A program made the translations under genes and the position numbers. Shown in pieces: positions 35,929-46,100 of a stretch of 50,619 bases of DNA; within the stretch, counting starts at the first letter, position 1, and every line of letters starts with the position of its first letter. Source of the stretch: Oscillospiraceae bacterium (GTDB taxonomy: Bacteria > Bacillota > Clostridia > Oscillospirales > Acutalibacteraceae); NCBI GenBank assembly GCA_031275995.1, contig JAISNY010000042.1, positions 1 to 50,619 of the forward strand, in the 5' to 3' direction. The notes below the pieces were generated by a model. The model saw only the letters and a program-made list of their open reading frames with translations. It made no database searches and was not told the DNA's origin.

Positions 35929-37647
35929 TTACTCACCTGTCTTTTGTGTAAGTCTGAAGATTACAAACTCAGCAGGCTTAACTGGTGCGACGCCAATTAA
36001 ACAAATAAGCCGACCATTGTCAATATCGTCTTTTGTCATGGTGTTAGGCCCTATATCGACAAAAAACGCTTCCTCTGGAGTTCCGCCAACAAGGGCACCA
36101 CTGGACCAAACACCACCAAGAAATATTTCAATCGTACGTCTTACTCGTGACCAAAGTGAAGCATCGTTTGGTTCGAAAACAACCCAATTCGTATTTGCTT
36201 TTATGGATTCCTCTAAAAAAATAAATAATCTGCGTACGTTAACATAACGCCATAAAAGCTTAGACGAAGCAGTTCTTGCACCCCAAACTCGGATTCCGGC
36301 ACCAGGAAACTTCCTTATAGCGTTAACCCCCTTCGGATTAAGAAAATCCTGTTCAGCGCTATTGTAATTCACTGAAAGATCACTGCAATTTGCTACAACT
36401 TCGTTCGCGGGAGCCTTATGCACACCCCTTGAATTGTCGCTCCGAGCGTAAATTCCCATAACAGAACCGGAAGGCGGAATATATATATCCTTTTTATCAA
36501 GCGGATCGAACACTCTTAGCCAAGGGTGATACATGGCACAATAATCGCTGTCCACAATTTCACGATGTTTAAGGACGTCGCTGGTAGTTTTAGCTTCAAA
36601 GGGCATATCGAGAACGGCGAAACGGCTCGCTAGCTTTTCGCAGTGCGAAACTAATGAAAGCTGAACGTTTGCGCTCACAACCCCGGGAACCGCTAAAATA
36701 TTCACGCTCGTGTTATCTAAAAAAGCCTGAATACCAGTCCGGGCACCAGGGCCTTCGTCTTTTCCAATGAAATCTCCATCGGTCAAGGATGAAGAACTCC
36801 CGTTGGAACCTCCTGCGAGCATAACCTTAACTTCGCCCTCTTCACCAGAAAAAATACTCTTAACGAATTCAAAAGGCACCGTAGGCTTTTCGGGTACTTT
36901 TGAGTGAATCTCAATTACCTCAGATTTAGAAAGCTTCTTTTCTATAAAAGAAGGCGAAGAGACATTTAAGGAAACATTTTCGTATTTTTCCTGCGTTCCT
37001 TCGCATTCGACAGAAATATCAATCTCGCAGGTCTTGATAGTTACCTTAGGCAACAAACCCTCGTCGACAACCTTGCCAGTAAAAGGTTTGGCTACGGTAA
37101 TAACACTCTGCGAAACGTTGGTTATAATGTTTACCTGAGATTCCTTCCCAGCATCGTCAATAACAATTATATCGCCTAAATCGAAACCTACGGAATTCTT
37201 AAGTCTGTACTTGCCATCGCCGAGATCTTTCGTGATTTGAGTTTTACTCTCATGGGCAGGGGTAAAAGAAACAGAAACCGAATTGCCCCAAGCCCCCGGA
37301 TTTCGTGCTTGAATAGTGATAGCATCACCCTTTTGCGGCGTTTTTTTCGCGACGGTGGCGTCCGATGGCACCACTCGAACTATGAAGGCCTTTCCACCTC
37401 CGTTAATAAAGAAATGGTTAACGGCATGGGCTAAAAATCTATAAGACCCGAATTCGTTAGTTTGAAGATATCCTCCAAATCTACGCGTGAATTCAGCAAC
37501 GCTTGTGATCAAAACCGGAACCCCTTTTACGGGCCCCTTTTCAGCCACGCCAATGAACCCAGCAACACTGGTCCCCACACCGGCCATAGGAACCGGGCCA
37601 CTGTCGAATTCTTCAACATAAACTCCGGGAGATAAATATTCCGCCAT
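35929..37647 (-). CDS. contractile tail sheath protein
   Basis: 572 residues. The N-terminus YLSPGVYVEEFDSGPVPMAGV is the standard sheath signature, and the C-terminal domain (GIRVWGARTASSKLLWRYVN, then RRTIEIFLGGVWSSGALVGG, FFVDIGPNTMTKDDI) is the conserved contractile core. About 300 residues of variable surface domain lie between them. It is the first gene of the operon and is preceded by a 130-nt leader. Confidence 0.95.
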   Translation of the reverse strand: MAEYLSPGVYVEEFDSGPVPMAGVGTSVAGFIGVAEKGPVKGVPVLITSVAEFTRRFGGYLQTNEFGSYRFLAHAVNHFFINGGGKAFIVRVVPSDATVAKKTPQKGDAITIQARNPGAWGNSVSVSFTPAHESKTQITKDLGDGKYRLKNSVGFDLGDIIVIDDAGKESQVNIITNVSQSVITVAKPFTGKVVDEGLLPKVTIKTCEIDISVECEGTQEKYENVSLNVSSPSFIEKKLSKSEVIEIHSKVPEKPTVPFEFVKSIFSGEEGEVKVMLAGGSNGSSSSLTDGDFIGKDEGPGARTGIQAFLDNTSVNILAVPGVVSANVQLSLVSHCEKLASRFAVLDMPFEAKTTSDVLKHREIVDSDYCAMYHPWLRVFDPLDKKDIYIPPSGSVMGIYARSDNSRGVHKAPANEVVANCSDLSVNYNSAEQDFLNPKGVNAIRKFPGAGIRVWGARTASSKLLWRYVNVRRLFIFLEESIKANTNWVVFEPNDASLWSRVRRTIEIFLGGVWSSGALVGGTPEEAFFVDIGPNTMTKDDIDNGRLICLIGVAPVKPAEFVIFRLTQKTGE

Positions 37648-37762
37648 AGCATAGGTTCAAAACGAACCATATCAACTCCTTAGTTTTAGAACTGAACTGC
37701 CCCGCGAAGATTATTAAGATTTCTGCATATTCTTCGCTATCTTAAACAAGATTATTTCTTTG

Positions 37763-37777
37763 CAGTTCCCGGAACTG
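37763..37777. promoter_or_regulatory. palindromic operator candidate at the injection-system promoter
   Basis: CAGTTCC-C-GGAACTG is a perfect 7+1+7 inverted repeat. It begins right after the -10 box (37778-37783) on the minus strand and covers the expected transcription start, the position of a blocking repressor. I found no second copy of this palindrome elsewhere in the window. Confidence 0.55.
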
Positions 37778-37805
37778 ATTGTAAAAAATATATATAAAAA
37801 GTCAA
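37778..37805 (-). promoter_or_regulatory. sigma-A promoter of the injection-system operon
   Basis: Minus strand TTGACT (37800-37805), 16-nt AT-only spacer, TACAAT (37778-37783). It is the only convincing promoter I saw before the sheath gene, implying a single transcript of about 13 kb. Confidence 0.65.
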
Positions 37806-37880
37806 CCAGCGTTGAAAAAATAGTATACTTTATAGTGTTTAATTATTTTCGACCAAGCTGGACAAAATTTTAAAAACACA

Positions 37881-37911
37881 CGCAATATAAAAAATTAAAT
37901 TTTATATTGCG
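37881..37911. terminator. 12-bp hairpin upstream of the injection-system operon
   Basis: CGCAATATAAAA and TTTTATATTGCG pair around a 7-nt loop. AT-rich and bidirectional in form, with A/T runs flanking. It could end transcription arriving from the smpB side and insulate the operon, or be an IS-related repeat. Confidence 0.4.
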
Positions 37912-37980
37912 CATTTAAAATTTTTAAATTTACTAAAACATTTGGCATTGCTAAAACGATACAAATGGTAAAATGATTTC

Positions 37981-38250
37981 ATGAATAACAAGATAAAATG
38001 TCCCCAATGCGGGAAAATTGAAAAAGTAAAATATGGTTTTATAAGAAGCAAACAAAAATATTTGTGCAAAAATTGCAGCAGATATGTAAAGAGCAAAAAA
38101 TTCTATCCAGAATCCGTTAAAATAATGAGGCTCTAAAGTGTGTCATAATGAAGGAATTGGTTTCACTAAGAATCGAGAAATTGCTCGGGATGAGTCATGT
38201 TTGAGTGATTAACCCAGTCAAACAAGCGGCTAAAAACTAAAAAAAGTTTC
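37981..38250 (+). pseudogene. decayed IS1-like transposase
   Basis: The first 51 codons (37981-38136) encode an InsA-type zinc ribbon: CPQCGKIEKVKYGFIRS, then KYLCKNCSRYV, and stop at TAA. Past the stop, other frames continue the family's helix-turn-helix region (NEGIGFTK, then LLGMSHV, then SVINPVKQAAKN), each frame-shifted from the last. This is therefore a multiply broken transposase, lying between smpB and the injection-system promoter. It does not derive from the same element as 15196-15342. Confidence 0.6.
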
Positions 38251-38371
38251 ACTATTTTGATGTTTTGGAAAAAGATGAATTATTTATTAATTTTTAAAAA
38301 ATCCGGCTTTGGATTGCGGTAGAGCGTAAAATACAAAAAAATTAACATCTTTAAATATAAAAAATAAATTC

Positions 38372-38839
38372 TTAAAACTTTAAATTTCTTGATTCTTTTA
38401 GTGTTCGTTGAATATCACGCTGAGATTCCCTCTGAGCGATTTGAGCACGTTTATCGTAATTTTTCTTTCCCTTGCATAATCCGATTTTGATCTTAATGTA
38501 ACTTCGTTTGAAATAAACAGAAAGCGGGATTATGGAAATTCCTGATTTTTTAACTTGACCCATAAGTCTTGACGTTTCTTTTTTGTGTGCCAAAAGCCTT
38601 CTCATTCTGATCGGGTCCTGGTTGAATATATTCCCATGGCTATAGGGACTAATGTGGACTCCATTCATAAAAAGTTCGCCTTTAGAAATCGAACACCAGG
38701 CATCTCGCAGATTGAGCCTCCCTGCACGTACTGATTTAACTTCGGTCCCTTTCAGTTCGACTCCGACCTCTAAAGTTTCAAGCACAAAATAGTCGTGCAA
38801 GGCCTTTCTGTTTTGTGCGACAATTCTAACTCCGGACAT
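38372..38839 (-). CDS. smpB: SsrA-binding protein SmpB
   Basis: Carries tmRNA to stalled ribosomes. Seen: IVAQNRKALHDYFVLETLE, GVELKGTEVKSVRAGRLNLRD, the HISPYSHGN loop and the C-terminal YDKRAQIAQRESQRDI tail that enters the decoding centre. 155 residues, normal. AAGGTG precedes the ATG. No ssrA gene is visible within the window. The usual neighbour rnr is absent. Confidence 0.97.
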   Translation of the reverse strand: MSGVRIVAQNRKALHDYFVLETLEVGVELKGTEVKSVRAGRLNLRDAWCSISKGELFMNGVHISPYSHGNIFNQDPIRMRRLLAHKKETSRLMGQVKKSGISIIPLSVYFKRSYIKIKIGLCKGKKNYDKRAQIAQRESQRDIQRTLKESRNLKF

Positions 38840-39122
38840 TTTTCAGCACCTTCCCGAGAGCATTACAATGTCTGATTCTATTATATTTTTTTAAATTTTA
38901 CAATTTTCACGATGGCGATCTTTTAATTTATGCTACAATGTTTGTGGTTGGTATGATATTCGGAAAAGAATCGAAACTATAGCAGCTATGTTGTGTTTAA
39001 GTTGGTTATTGGTTTAGTTTTTAAATAAGTCTTTATTCTGTCGCTAAACTTATAATGGAATCATCCGAGAAGGGATGTTAGAACCATAATAAAAGTAACT
39101 TCTTCATAAAGGAGGCTCCAGG
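38840..39122. other. intergenic region before potA
   Basis: 283 bp between the divergent smpB and potA genes. It contains a TATAAT-like -10 (about 39049-39054) and the strong ribosome binding site AAAGGAGG immediately before potA. No gene or tRNA is seen. Confidence 0.4.
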
Positions 39123-40226
39123 TTGCACAATTTAATAGTAGAACTAAAAGATGTAACTGTGGTACTCGGTAAAGAAAAAATCTTGAGCGAAATGAACCTC
39201 GAGTGCCCACGTGGCCAGTTCATTACTCTTTTAGGGCCATCCGGATGTGGAAAAACAACAATTTTAAGACTAATAGGAGGCTTTTTGCTCCCTAATAGTG
39301 GCGAGATTTTCTTCGAAGGAAAAAAAATAAACAATCTACCGTCACATGAAAGAGAAGTTAATACTGTGTTCCAAAAATATTCACTCTTTTCCCACCTTAA
39401 TGTATACGAAAATGTTGCATTTGGATTAAGAATTAAGAAAAAAAGTGAATCTGAGATTAAAAAAATAGTCGCAGAAATGTTGGAGTTAGTGAATCTTAAA
39501 AATTTTGCACACCGAGGAGTAGACTCTCTTTCAGGAGGTCAACAGCAACGAGTTGCAGTCGCACGCGCGCTGGCAAACCACCCGAAAGTGTTGCTCTTAG
39601 ACGAACCCCTTGCTGCGCTCGACTTGAAACTACGAAAAGATATGCAGAACGAACTAAAAAAGATACAGGTTCAAACCGGAATAACGTTTATATTTGTTAC
39701 ACATGACCAGGAAGAAGCACTTTCAATGTCCGACACTATCGTTGTTATGAACAAAGGTAAAGTTCAGCAAATAGATACTCCGACTAATATATATAACGAG
39801 CCTCAAAACGCTTTTGTAGCTGATTTTATTGGTGAAAGCAATGTCCTTGACGGCATAATGCTGGAAGATTTTTTAGTCAGGTTCGCCGGGAAAAATTTCA
39901 GATGTTTAGATTCAGGGTTTGAGCCCAATGAATTGATCGATGTAGTAATAAGACCAGAAGACATAAAAATTGTAGAACCAAATGAAGGCGATATCTCGGG
40001 AATCGTTGTATCTTCAACGTTTAAAGGAGTACATAACGAAATAATAACCAACATCTCGAACTTTATCTGGATGATTCAAACGACAGAATGCCACCACCCT
40101 GGCGAAGAAATTGGACTAAAACTTTTTCCAGACGACATCCACATAATGAGAAAAAGCGAATACTCAGATGAAGTGGGAGATTATAGCGCCTTTAGTGACG
40201 AATTTTACGAAGAAAAAATTAAATAA
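39123..40226 (+). CDS. potA: spermidine/putrescine ABC transporter ATPase PotA-like
   Basis: ATPase of a polyamine importer. Walker A GPSGCGKT at 38-45, signature LSGGQQQR, Walker B VLLLDEPLAALD, switch His in THDQEEA, and a C-terminal TOBE domain (DVVIRPEDIKIVE). The TTG start follows AAAGGAGG with a 7-nt spacer. 367 residues. The permeases potB and potC and the binding protein potD normally follow in the same operon. Here the next gene runs the other way, so this ATPase is an orphan and may serve a transporter encoded elsewhere. Confidence 0.85.
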   Translation: MHNLIVELKDVTVVLGKEKILSEMNLECPRGQFITLLGPSGCGKTTILRLIGGFLLPNSGEIFFEGKKINNLPSHEREVNTVFQKYSLFSHLNVYENVAFGLRIKKKSESEIKKIVAEMLELVNLKNFAHRGVDSLSGGQQQRVAVARALANHPKVLLLDEPLAALDLKLRKDMQNELKKIQVQTGITFIFVTHDQEEALSMSDTIVVMNKGKVQQIDTPTNIYNEPQNAFVADFIGESNVLDGIMLEDFLVRFAGKNFRCLDSGFEPNELIDVVIRPEDIKIVEPNEGDISGIVVSSTFKGVHNEIITNISNFIWMIQTTECHHPGEEIGLKLFPDDIHIMRKSEYSDEVGDYSAFSDEFYEEKIK

Positions 40227-40346
40227 TATCACCTGCACGAACTTAAACTTACAAAACAAACAAAAGCTTAAGTCAAACTAATAAGCCACCTTTAAAAATT
40301 ATCAATTAAACCCTTATCTATAACATCAGAATTTACCGTAAAAATT

Positions 40347-40364
40347 TTTTGTTAGTCTAAAACC
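40347..40364 (-). repeat. partial third copy of the 3'-UTR repeat
   Basis: TTTGTTAGTCTAAAA matches the right part of the 7413 and 23768 copies. It again lies just downstream of a minus-strand gene (stop at 40373). The match is short, so it may be a decayed copy or chance. Confidence 0.35.
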
Positions 40365-40372
40365 ATGAGATT

Positions 40373-42220
40373 TTAGCAATGTCCTTGATTAAACAAAAGA
40401 ATGTCATGGTGGGGCTTACGTTTTTCTTCAGGCGGTAAAATCATGTAATCTCCAAACGCAATACTTAAATATTCATGATAACCGCAAGGCAAGGGAACTT
40501 CATAACCTTCAAAATATTTAACCTCTTCTAATTCAAACACATACTTGGGATATTTTTTCATCATATATTTCGGACCAGCGCAAAGTTCCGTTATAAAGGA
40601 GCAGTCGCTTATTTTATGTTTGGACATATTTGATTCACAAAAATTCAATATATTATTTTTAATATTTTTGGGAACTAATTTTAAGAGAATCCACCCTGCA
40701 ACCTTGGCAAGCTTACCGTGATTTTCAGGAATTTTTTTAGAAGAAAAAAACGAAAAAACAAGAGCATTAAAAACTTGCATGACTCTCTTAAATTTTGAAT
40801 CCGGAAAACCATCAAGAGGAAAAACATCAATTGCGACACCTCTAGGACGATCGCTGAATAAATCTTCTTTACGCACAAATTGAGTATATTTATCAATAAC
40901 CTTAATAAACTGTTCCCTTGCAAGACAAAATCTTTCATTGTCTTTCCAAATTCTATAAAAATTTTCATAATCTTTACGCGGCATGAAAACATCAATGTCG
41001 TCGTCCCAAGGGATGAACCTAGCATTACGAACAGCTCCGATGCAGCATCCTCCACAAAGGAAAAATTTAAGATTATTCGCTTTGCAGAATTTCTTGAAGT
41101 AAAGAAGTATCTCCAAACTCATCAATTGCAAAGAACGAATTTGCACAGAGGTAAGCTTTAAAGTTTTAATTTTAGATTCCTTTATCTTGAAAATTCCTAA
41201 CAAAAAACCTGCACCATATGAAACATGCATAATAACATGCACGATTAAAAGCAAAAATTTATTCAACCCCCCTTTAAGGCATTTATTTGTTAAACAAAAA
41301 TAAATACTCAGTATTAAATAAATTGCAATTGGAATTATAAACACTGGTAAAAACTTTTTTGAGCACAAGCATAATATTGTAGATAAAATTAAAAAAAATA
41401 CAAAAGCGCCCGGAATAAGATGCCTTATATTCGCGGGCCTTCCGTGCTTTTTTATTACTGAAACCTTCCAAAAACCATAGCCAAAATATTGTTTTGCAAG
41501 CGATAGAAACGAGGATCTTGGATAATAAACATATTTAATTTTCGGAGAAACATAAACCTTTCCACCAGTTTCATTAATTCTAAAATTCAAATCGTCGTCT
41601 TCATTAAGAGGCAACGTTTCATCATACATGCCTATACTTTTTATATAAACAGCATCAAAAGTTCCATAGTTAACAGTTTCGGTGAAACCCTCAAAATTCA
41701 CATCGTGATGTGCGCCGCCGCCAAGCGCAAAAGGGCTATGATAACATGCCGCGATAACATCTTGAATCAAAGACTTGCCCTTCGCAACCATAGGACCTCC
41801 AACATTTTGAGCGCCCGTAAGCCTAAGAATCTCAACACTATTTTTGACGTAATCTTTTGCATAGCAAGCATGTGAATCCATCCGTACAATAAATCGGCCC
41901 CGCGCGGCATTAATACCAATGTTGAGCGCAAATTGAACAGTTTTCCTAGGGTTATCAAACACTTTCACCAGAGGTGATTTTTCACAAATTTCCTCAAGAA
42001 TTTTTCTAGTCCCGTCAGTTGAACGACCATCGACAAAAATTATTTCCGTGTTAGATTCGCCTTCGCTACTTATTTTTATAAAATCTTGTTCTAAAATAGA
42101 GTAAACACATTCTGAAATATATTTTTCTTCGTTAAAAACCGGAACAATTACAGAAACTTCAACCTTACTCTTGGAATTCACAATTACACCACACATTCTG
42201 AACATCGTCATCATCTTCAA
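40373..42220 (-). CDS. GT2 glycosyltransferase fused to a LicD-type phosphotransferase domain
   Basis: 615 residues. An N-terminal GT-A domain (VSVIVPVFNEEKY at 22-34, FVDGRSTDG, MDSHACYA, NEDDD near 207) resembles succinoglycan-type ExoA transferases. Three membrane helices follow (about 268-285, 291-310, 321-343). The C-terminal LicD domain shows FLCGGCCIGAVRNARFIPWDDDID (WDDDID at 405-410) and MPRKDYE. LicD proteins transfer phosphocholine or related groups to surface glycans. The open frame overlaps yebC by 56 bp; the true start is probably the GTG near 42181 or another codon past the overlap, since no clear ribosome binding site is visible. Confidence 0.88.
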   Translation of the reverse strand: MKMMTMFRMCGVIVNSKSKVEVSVIVPVFNEEKYISECVYSILEQDFIKISSEGESNTEIIFVDGRSTDGTRKILEEICEKSPLVKVFDNPRKTVQFALNIGINAARGRFIVRMDSHACYAKDYVKNSVEILRLTGAQNVGGPMVAKGKSLIQDVIAACYHSPFALGGGAHHDVNFEGFTETVNYGTFDAVYIKSIGMYDETLPLNEDDDLNFRINETGGKVYVSPKIKYVYYPRSSFLSLAKQYFGYGFWKVSVIKKHGRPANIRHLIPGAFVFFLILSTILCLCSKKFLPVFIIPIAIYLILSIYFCLTNKCLKGGLNKFLLLIVHVIMHVSYGAGFLLGIFKIKESKIKTLKLTSVQIRSLQLMSLEILLYFKKFCKANNLKFFLCGGCCIGAVRNARFIPWDDDIDVFMPRKDYENFYRIWKDNERFCLAREQFIKVIDKYTQFVRKEDLFSDRPRGVAIDVFPLDGFPDSKFKRVMQVFNALVFSFFSSKKIPENHGKLAKVAGWILLKLVPKNIKNNILNFCESNMSKHKISDCSFITELCAGPKYMMKKYPKYVFELEEVKYFEGYEVPLPCGYHEYLSIAFGDYMILPPEEKRKPHHDILLFNQGHC

Positions 42221-42896
42221 GCACTTCTATAAGTTTTTCTATTTGCTTTTTCAAATTTTCTTCCTCAATGGTCAAATAGTTTGTAGGTACCATAGAAATT
42301 TCAGACGAATAAAATTTATAACCTTTAAATTCCAAGCTTTTTCGAGCCGATTCATATTCACTTTTTTCCGTAATCACTATAAAGTTGTCGTCCTCGGTTT
42401 GAAAATCAACAGCACCAGATTCCACGGCATCTTCCATAATAGAACCTTCATCCAGCGCTTCTTTTTCAATCACTATAACTCCCTTCGCTTCAAATAAAAA
42501 CGAAACGCATCCCGGAGCGCCTAAATTACCTCCATTGTGCTCAAAACATCTTCTCAAATTAGAGGCGGTCCTATTGCGATTATCAGTTAACGCCTCCACA
42601 ATGAAAGCAGTCCCGCCAGGTCCGTATCCTTCATAAGAAACGCTTTCATAATTTTCATCTAGATTACCTCCGGCAGCCTTTTTTATTATCCGTTCTATAT
42701 TATCGTGAGGAACGTTCAAGGCTTTAGCTTTAATCATGCATTCGCGCAAACGAGAATTAATGCTAAGGTCTCTCCCACCGCCTTCCCTTACTGCAACGGC
42801 CAGCTCGCGTCCTATTTTGGTAAAGATTTTTCCTTTTTTTGCATCGCTCTTTTCTTTTTGACGCTTAATATTATTCCAACGCGAATGTCCGGACAT
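42165..42896 (-). CDS. yebC: YebC/PmpR family transcription/translation regulator
   Basis: Conserved DUF28 protein with the invariant start MSGHSRWNNIKRQK; the family has been linked to relief of ribosome stalling and to transcriptional control. Seen: FTKIGREL, YEGYGPGGTAFIVEALTDNRNRT, GCVSFLFEAKG. I start at the ATG at 42896, with AGGTG upstream, giving 243 residues. The frame extends to 42911. It overlaps the following GT2-LicD frame. Confidence 0.95.
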   Translation of the reverse strand: MSGHSRWNNIKRQKEKSDAKKGKIFTKIGRELAVAVREGGGRDLSINSRLRECMIKAKALNVPHDNIERIIKKAAGGNLDENYESVSYEGYGPGGTAFIVEALTDNRNRTASNLRRCFEHNGGNLGAPGCVSFLFEAKGVIVIEKEALDEGSIMEDAVESGAVDFQTEDDNFIVITEKSEYESARKSLEFKGYKFYSSEISMVPTNYLTIEEENLKKQIEKLIEVLEDDDDVQNVWCNCEFQE

Positions 42897-43109
42897 TTTA
42901 ACACCTCGCATAAGTTATTAGATTAAGTTTAGGGTCTTAAATCGAAGTACGCAAGATAGTGCTTTCTTTAAATTTCACCTCCGAATAAAAATTTTTCCAA
43001 TTTTTAGCAATACCAGAATTTAAAATACTGAAAGTAAGTTATTATTAAATTATATAACGTTTGTTTTTTAAAGGACAAGATTTTTTCAGAAGTTATAAAA
43101 AAATTAAGA

Positions 43110-46100
43110 TTAAACAAATTCAATCTTTCTTTTCATTTTTTCTAAAATTTCATCCTTTGTCATTTCTCTAACGGTTGAAAGCTTGATTTTTTCACTGGCG
43201 CACACTGCGCCGAATTTACACCATTCACAGCTTTTATGGCTCTTAGTGATAGTAGGAGATGCATATATTTCACCATTTTTTATATTTTCAGCCATTGTTT
43301 TTATTAAATATTCTGAGTAATCTAGCATGATTTTAAGTTCTTTGCTGTCCATCAAATTTGTTTTATCTCTGGAATTACAAATTTCTTCACAAGACATAGA
43401 TTGAATTTTTTCGTGCTGTAAAGCAACTCCATTCATCCTAAGCTCTCTAACAATTTTAATAAAGTTTGCTTCTGCTCCCGTTTTGGTTTTTGAATTTATA
43501 ACCGGCTTTATAGCTGGAAAATAGAAAACTCCAGCAGGAACTGCACCCTTCAGCCATTCAGGGCCTTTGGAAGCCGCCTTCGAAATTGCATTTGCATAAA
43601 TGAACATCTGAGCGCTAAGACCATAAAAATATTCTAAGAGACTAAATTTTTTTGAACCAGTTTTGTAATCCACTATTCTAAAAAATTTTTCTGTGCCGCA
43701 ATCCACAATATCTATACGATCAACTTTACCCTCAACGCACGTAAAACTTCCATCCTGGAGTTTTATCTCAATCGGAGAAATATCTCCTCGCTCTGAAATG
43801 TTAAGTTCATGTTTCACCGGTAAAAACTTGCTTGAATTCATAAAAAATTTCATGCTTTGAACTATAATTTTAATGGGAATGATTTGCTTAAATAGCATAT
43901 GCTTAAATCTTTTACTTTTTCCAAACCAACCTCCAAACCGCAGCTTGACGAACTCATTAATTATTTTTTCAGTTTCTTTGACTAAAAATTTTTCAGTAAT
44001 ATTTTCAAGCCTACTTGCGTATCTTGAAAGAATTTTTTCAAGCAAAAAATGCATCATTAATCCATGCTCAAGGGAATCAAACTTATTTTTTTTACGCTGC
44101 TTAATACACAAACCGTAAGTACAAAAATAATCGAAGCTGCATGAATAAAATTTTTCAATTTGGGAAGCTGAAAGTGATGGAGTCGCTCCGAAAAGCAGCC
44201 GAGCATTCAGAGGATTTTTAAATTTAAAATCTCGATTTTCACAAGCTCTGTTTGCGGCATCCAAAATAATTTTATATTGCGCATTATTTTCAAAATATTT
44301 ACTTAAATTTTCCAAATTTTCTTTTTCTCCCGCGAATTTTTTTATCAAAAATTCAAGGGTAGGCTTTTCAGACCATAACATATCTTCTTCGTAAAAATCA
44401 CAGCGTCTATATAAACGAACCTGGGGAAAAATTTTTCTAATCTCACCAACGATTTCGCTTGGATATTTTGTGATTTCATCTGAGCTTGACCAGGAAATAA
44501 ATAACTTTTCAGAAGCACTCGTTAGAGCGTTGTACACATAAAAAAGTTCCTTTGCCCAAAGTTCTTCAGAATTTTCTGATATTTCAACTCCGGCTTTAAT
44601 AAGGCTCTGCTTTTCAAAGTTTGTAAAAATACCGGTCGAATCTAAATTTTTTGGGAACTCATCTTCAGCGGCTCCAACAACAAAAGCAGCGCGAAAAGTC
44701 CCAAGACGCATTCTTTGAACTGAAGCTACCACAATCTCGTCGGCACATTGCGGAATAAAAGAAATATCAGCGCTTTTAACAGCAATTCTTAGCAACTCTG
44801 AAAAACTACGTAGCGTAATTTTTTGGTCACCTAATGAGTAGCTGAACTCATCAAGAACATCAATAAAAATGTCCCATAAACGAGCCTGCTCTTCTGCTGC
44901 CCGATTTTGATCGCGACACAGGAATTTACCGCAAAAATTTCTGATGTTTTCTGGAACATTAAAATCTAAAAGGAATTTATAAAGCGATGTAGGAAGATGA
45001 TTATCTGAATAAATTCTTTTTCTAAATCTTACAAACGGATCTATGATTTTATTGCGAATTTCATTGATTTCTTCCAATTTTTTTAATGACTCTTTTCCAG
45101 ATTTGAAACCAAAACCCTCCGGAGAGTTAATGAATTCTACAAACCAAGCATCGCCGGTTATATCCCACATGAAACAATAATTTTCTATTATTGAAATTTC
45201 TTCAAAATTCACGTTTGACAAACCAGATTTGAGAAATTTAAATACATGCTCAGAATCAAAATTTGAAATCATGCAATCCAAAGCAGAAAAAATAAAAACA
45301 AAAAGATTTTTATGTAAAAGCAACTCAGGAAAATCTAGAAAATATGGGATGTCGTATTTTTTAAATGTATTTCTTAGAATTCTTTCATAATTTTCAACAT
45401 TTCGAGTTATAACAACGATTTCGCCATAACGGTAATTTTTTTCAACTACAAGTTTGCGAATATTACATGCTACAAAATCGAGTTCATCATAAGTGTTTTG
45501 GGCACTATAAATTAAAATATTTTCTCCGATTTTAAAATTTTTATTAATATTTTCAAAAATATTTTGTTCTAAAATTTCAATTTCCGGAGCCTTAAATAAC
45601 TTGACATTTTCCAACTTGATAATATTAATCTCTGATAAATTTAAACTTTTAGCCAAATTATAAAGTGACATCGCCGTTTTTTTCACACAATATTGCCAAC
45701 TGTTTAAATTATTAACTTCGAATTCACTTTCACATTTAAACGTAATAGATACGTCAGATTGGGTCATAATCAGTTTCAAAATTTTAATCTGGCTAGACGA
45801 AAAACTATAAAATTCATCTATAAGTACATTGAAATTTTTAAAAAATGAAGTATCAACAAGATTTTTATATAAAATCTCAAGTTCATCCAGAGGGTCAATG
45901 AATCTGTTTTTTATAATTTTTGCATATTCATCCAGCACGATACTGCTGTCGTGGATCTTATTTTTAAGCGTACTATTATTAAAATTTTTTGAAATTTCAT
46001 GCAGTTTATCAGCATCGATTCCAAAATTTTTAAATTCCTTAAATGTTTCCGAAAACATATTCACAGTTTCGATAGAACTTGGATTTTTAGTAAAAAACTT

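Noticed and set aside
36017..36247. ORFs opposite the sheath, baseplate, glyA and other long genes
   Set aside because: They mirror the codon pattern of well-identified genes on the other strand and have no homology signals or ribosome binding sites.
24706..37647. Prophage interpretation of the sheath/tube block
   Set aside because: No head, packaging, lysis, integration or replication genes, and the tube-chaperone-DUF6760 set is typical of injection systems rather than phages.
37900..44297. TTTTATATTGCGCATT at 37900 repeated at about 44272
   Set aside because: The second occurrence lies inside conserved addB coding sequence and lacks the hairpin partner arm.
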